From assembly GCF_023130475.1 (NCBI RefSeq), contig NZ_JAKHEX010000016.1:1-61959 (forward strand): DNA of 61,959 bases. The letters are read 5' to 3'. This DNA comes from Aciditerrimonas ferrireducens. Its GTDB lineage: Bacteria > Actinomycetota > Acidimicrobiia > Acidimicrobiales > UBA8190. Below, one piece after another: positions 60,356 to 61,959 of this stretch. Within the stretch, counting starts at the first letter, position 1. Every line of letters begins with the position of its first letter. The notes under the pieces were generated by a model. That model was not told the DNA's origin. It did not search any database and was given only the letters and a program-made list of their open reading frames with translations. A program made the position numbers and the translations under genes.

Positions 60356-61843
60356 TCAGCTCGCGGTGGCGATCCCCACCGTCGGCACCGGCGGCCGCAC
60401 CGAGGCGGGCAGGCCCGGGATGGAGCCCTCGAACTGGGCCGAGCCGAAGTCGAAGACCCCACCGTCGGCCCCGACCAGGCGGTACCCGTTGCCGTGGGGA
60501 GTAGCGGCGATACCCACCACGTCGTTCACCGTGACGCCCTGGCCAGGCAGAGAACCGTGGTAGGCGGCACCACCGAAGCTGAACACCCCGCCGTCGGAAC
60601 CGACCAGCCAGTAGCCGCCGTTCGGGTCGGCGGCGATACCGGTGATGTCGTGCACCTGGATGTGCAAGCCGGGGAGCGACCCTTGGTAGCTGGCGTCGCC
60701 GAAGGCGAAGACCCCACCGTCTGCGCCGACCAGCCAGTAGCCCTGGCCGTTCGGAGCCGCCGCGATGCCGACGATCGGGGCAGCCAGCCGGACGTTGCCC
60801 AGGGAGCCGTAGAACTGGGCGTCACCGAAGGTGTAGACGTCACCGGCCGACGTCACCTCCCAGTAGCCCTGGCCATCGGGGGTCGCTGCCATGCCCACCA
60901 CAGGCACATGGGGCTGCGCAGAAGCCGGCAAGGCCGGGAGGGAGCCCTCGAAGGGAGCGTCGAAGCTGAACACCCCGCCGTGTTGTGCCACCAGCCAGTA
61001 GCCACCCGTCGCCCGGTCTGCCACGGCGCCGACCACGGGCTTGTCGAGCACGAGGTTGCCGGTCGATCCGTGGAAGGTGGCGCTCCCGAAGGTGTAGACG
61101 TCACCGGCCGACGTCACCTCCCAGTAGCCCTGGGTCGGGGTGCTCGGCGTCGGCGTTGGGGTCGGGGTGGTCACCACGGGGGCCGCGAACTGGGTTCCGG
61201 TCAGGTCGGCGATGGAGGGGGTGGTCGTCGTGGTGAAGACGAACTGCACGCACGACTGCCCGTTCTGGGTCACCAGGCTCGCTCCCTGGATCACCTGCCA
61301 GGTCCCCGTCGTCGGGTCGTAGTAGTCGAGGGCCGGCTGGACGTTCGCCGCGCACTCGTCCAAGGTGACGGACGTGAAGGTGTTCGTCGGGGACACCCGG
61401 AGGTCGAAGTAGAGCACCCCGCTCGGCGTGATGCTGCTGAAGGTCGGGGTCTGGCTCTCGGGGTCACCCGTGAAGTACGAGACGGTCAGGCCACCGATGC
61501 CGGTGGCGCTGGCCCGCACGCTGCTGTTCGTCGTCGGGTCGGTGGTCGACGCGGTGGCCGTTCCCGACTGGGACGAGGAGGTCCCGCTCTGGGCTCCTTG
61601 GGCACCCGACGGCGCAGGCGGGACCGTCGGCGTCGTGGGGGTGGGAGCCGGCGGGCACGAACCGTACCCGAACGCGTAGCTGTAGCCGTACCCGTAGCCG
61701 GTGTACCCGAGCCTGTTGCGTGAAGGGCAGCTCGGGGCCGTGGGGAGGCCGAGCGTTGGCCGGGCTTGTCGATTGGCGGCCCCATCGCGTTGCCGACCGG
61801 GTGACAGCAGCGGCAGGGGCTTTCCGCTTGTCCGATCAGCGGT
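60356..61843 (-). pseudogene. Secreted repeat protein (GYWLV/VFxFG repeats), 5' end missing
   Basis: The C-terminal ~250 residues hold at least six ~38-residue repeats of the form QGYWxVxxDGGVFxFGdAxFxGSL...PVVGIAA, a beta-propeller-like family common in Acidimicrobiia surface proteins. Upstream are a beta domain with Cys pairs (LDECAAN ... NGQSCVQF), a Thr/Pro linker and a Tyr/Gly-rich stretch (GYTGYGYGYSYAFGYGS). An internal GTG exists at 61519, but coding character continues to about 61690. The frame is open to a TGA at 61846-61844, with no ATG, GTG or TTG and no signal peptide. The 5' end has probably been cut off by rearrangement at the window edge. Confidence 0.75.
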
Positions 61844-61895
61844 TCAGGGCACCTGCTAACCCGAAGTTACGCCTCCGATTCAGCACTGTAGGGCC

Positions 61896-61959
61896 TTGAC
61901 CTGGGTGGTTGAGCTGTTGGCTGGTGTCGTTGCTGTCTACGCGATCCGTTTGGGGATCG
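61896..61959 (+). other. Possible start of a gene running off the right edge
   Basis: From TTG 61896 (or GTG 61905) the plus strand reads TWVVELLAGVVAVYAIRLGI to the end of the window without a stop. The segment from about 61700 is less GC-rich than the chromosome. I cannot name a family. It may belong to the same foreign element that removed the 5' end of the neighbouring repeat-protein gene. Confidence 0.3.

Overview
The window comes from a very GC-rich actinobacterium. WhiB, MarP, PdtaS, DUF3107, DUF3090 and SCO6745-type genes place it in the Actinomycetota. The 'GYWLV..DGGVFxFG' propeller-like repeats in the secreted protein at the right end are, from memory, typical of Acidimicrobiia, so an acidimicrobial relative is my best guess. 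I see no rRNA, tRNA or CRISPR.

Left edge (1-4740): a mobile/accessory block. An IS21-family element (istA lacking its N-terminal HTH region, istB, and a right end made of six ~23-bp repeats) is followed by a two-gene unit, a DprA-like Rossmann protein and a ComF-like zinc-ribbon phosphoribosyltransferase. The second gene runs antisense into a chromosomal PAS-GGDEF gene and seems to have a replaced tail. This is one of two places where I would look for an undescribed system.

Core and catabolic region (4565-22703): a SufR-like regulator diverges from mrp (Fe-S carrier). A MarR regulator precedes a fused B12 acyl-CoA mutase (icmF) with a perfect operator inside its promoter. A PaaX regulator diverges from a box-type aerobic benzoate operon (boxC, boxB, benzoate-CoA ligase, alpha/beta hydrolase; no boxA or boxD nearby). 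An acetyl/propionyl-CoA synthetase, DUF302, thioredoxin and dGTPase follow on the minus strand. These fit a heterotroph that funnels aromatic and branched acyl-CoAs into central metabolism, with ETF (30237-32032) as electron acceptor.

Signalling region (22897-29204): DUF3107, two ArsA/Get3-like ATPases (the second with a frameshifted 3' end), a PHP phosphoesterase, the PdtaS-like histidine kinase, a broken OmpR-type response regulator and a WhiB1-like Fe-S protein.

Housekeeping region (29308-43094): GDPD, etfBA, the SCO1664-DUF3090-histidine phosphatase trio, UdgB uracil-DNA glycosylase, an F420-hydrogenase-beta-like Fe-S protein, an Fpg-like glycosylase, a PAP2 phosphatase and a PHS-type phosphate transporter. 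The last two each have 11-bp-phased PHO boxes, so they probably belong to one PhoP regulon. Peroxiredoxin, DEAD-box helicase, PIG-L deacetylase and a SCO6745-family gene are also here.

Second accessory block (43113-44792): a visibly AT-richer pair, an unrecognised 198-aa protein and an Xre-ImmA/IrrE protein, behind a 12-bp tandem operator. It looks like a toxin-antitoxin or phage-response module.

Right part (44821-61959): acnA with a Ser/Thr kinase, argS, a MarR-amidase-AhpD-LigB-dioxygenase operon diverging from a ClC channel across a 23-bp perfect palindrome, an orphan RHH antitoxin, secreted proteins, MarP, an MFS transporter, and a secreted repeat protein whose 5' end is missing, next to foreign-looking sequence at the edge.

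A recurring feature is a TANNNT -10 box 5-8 nt upstream of the start codon with no ribosome binding site. I read this as widespread leaderless transcription, and it settles several start choices.
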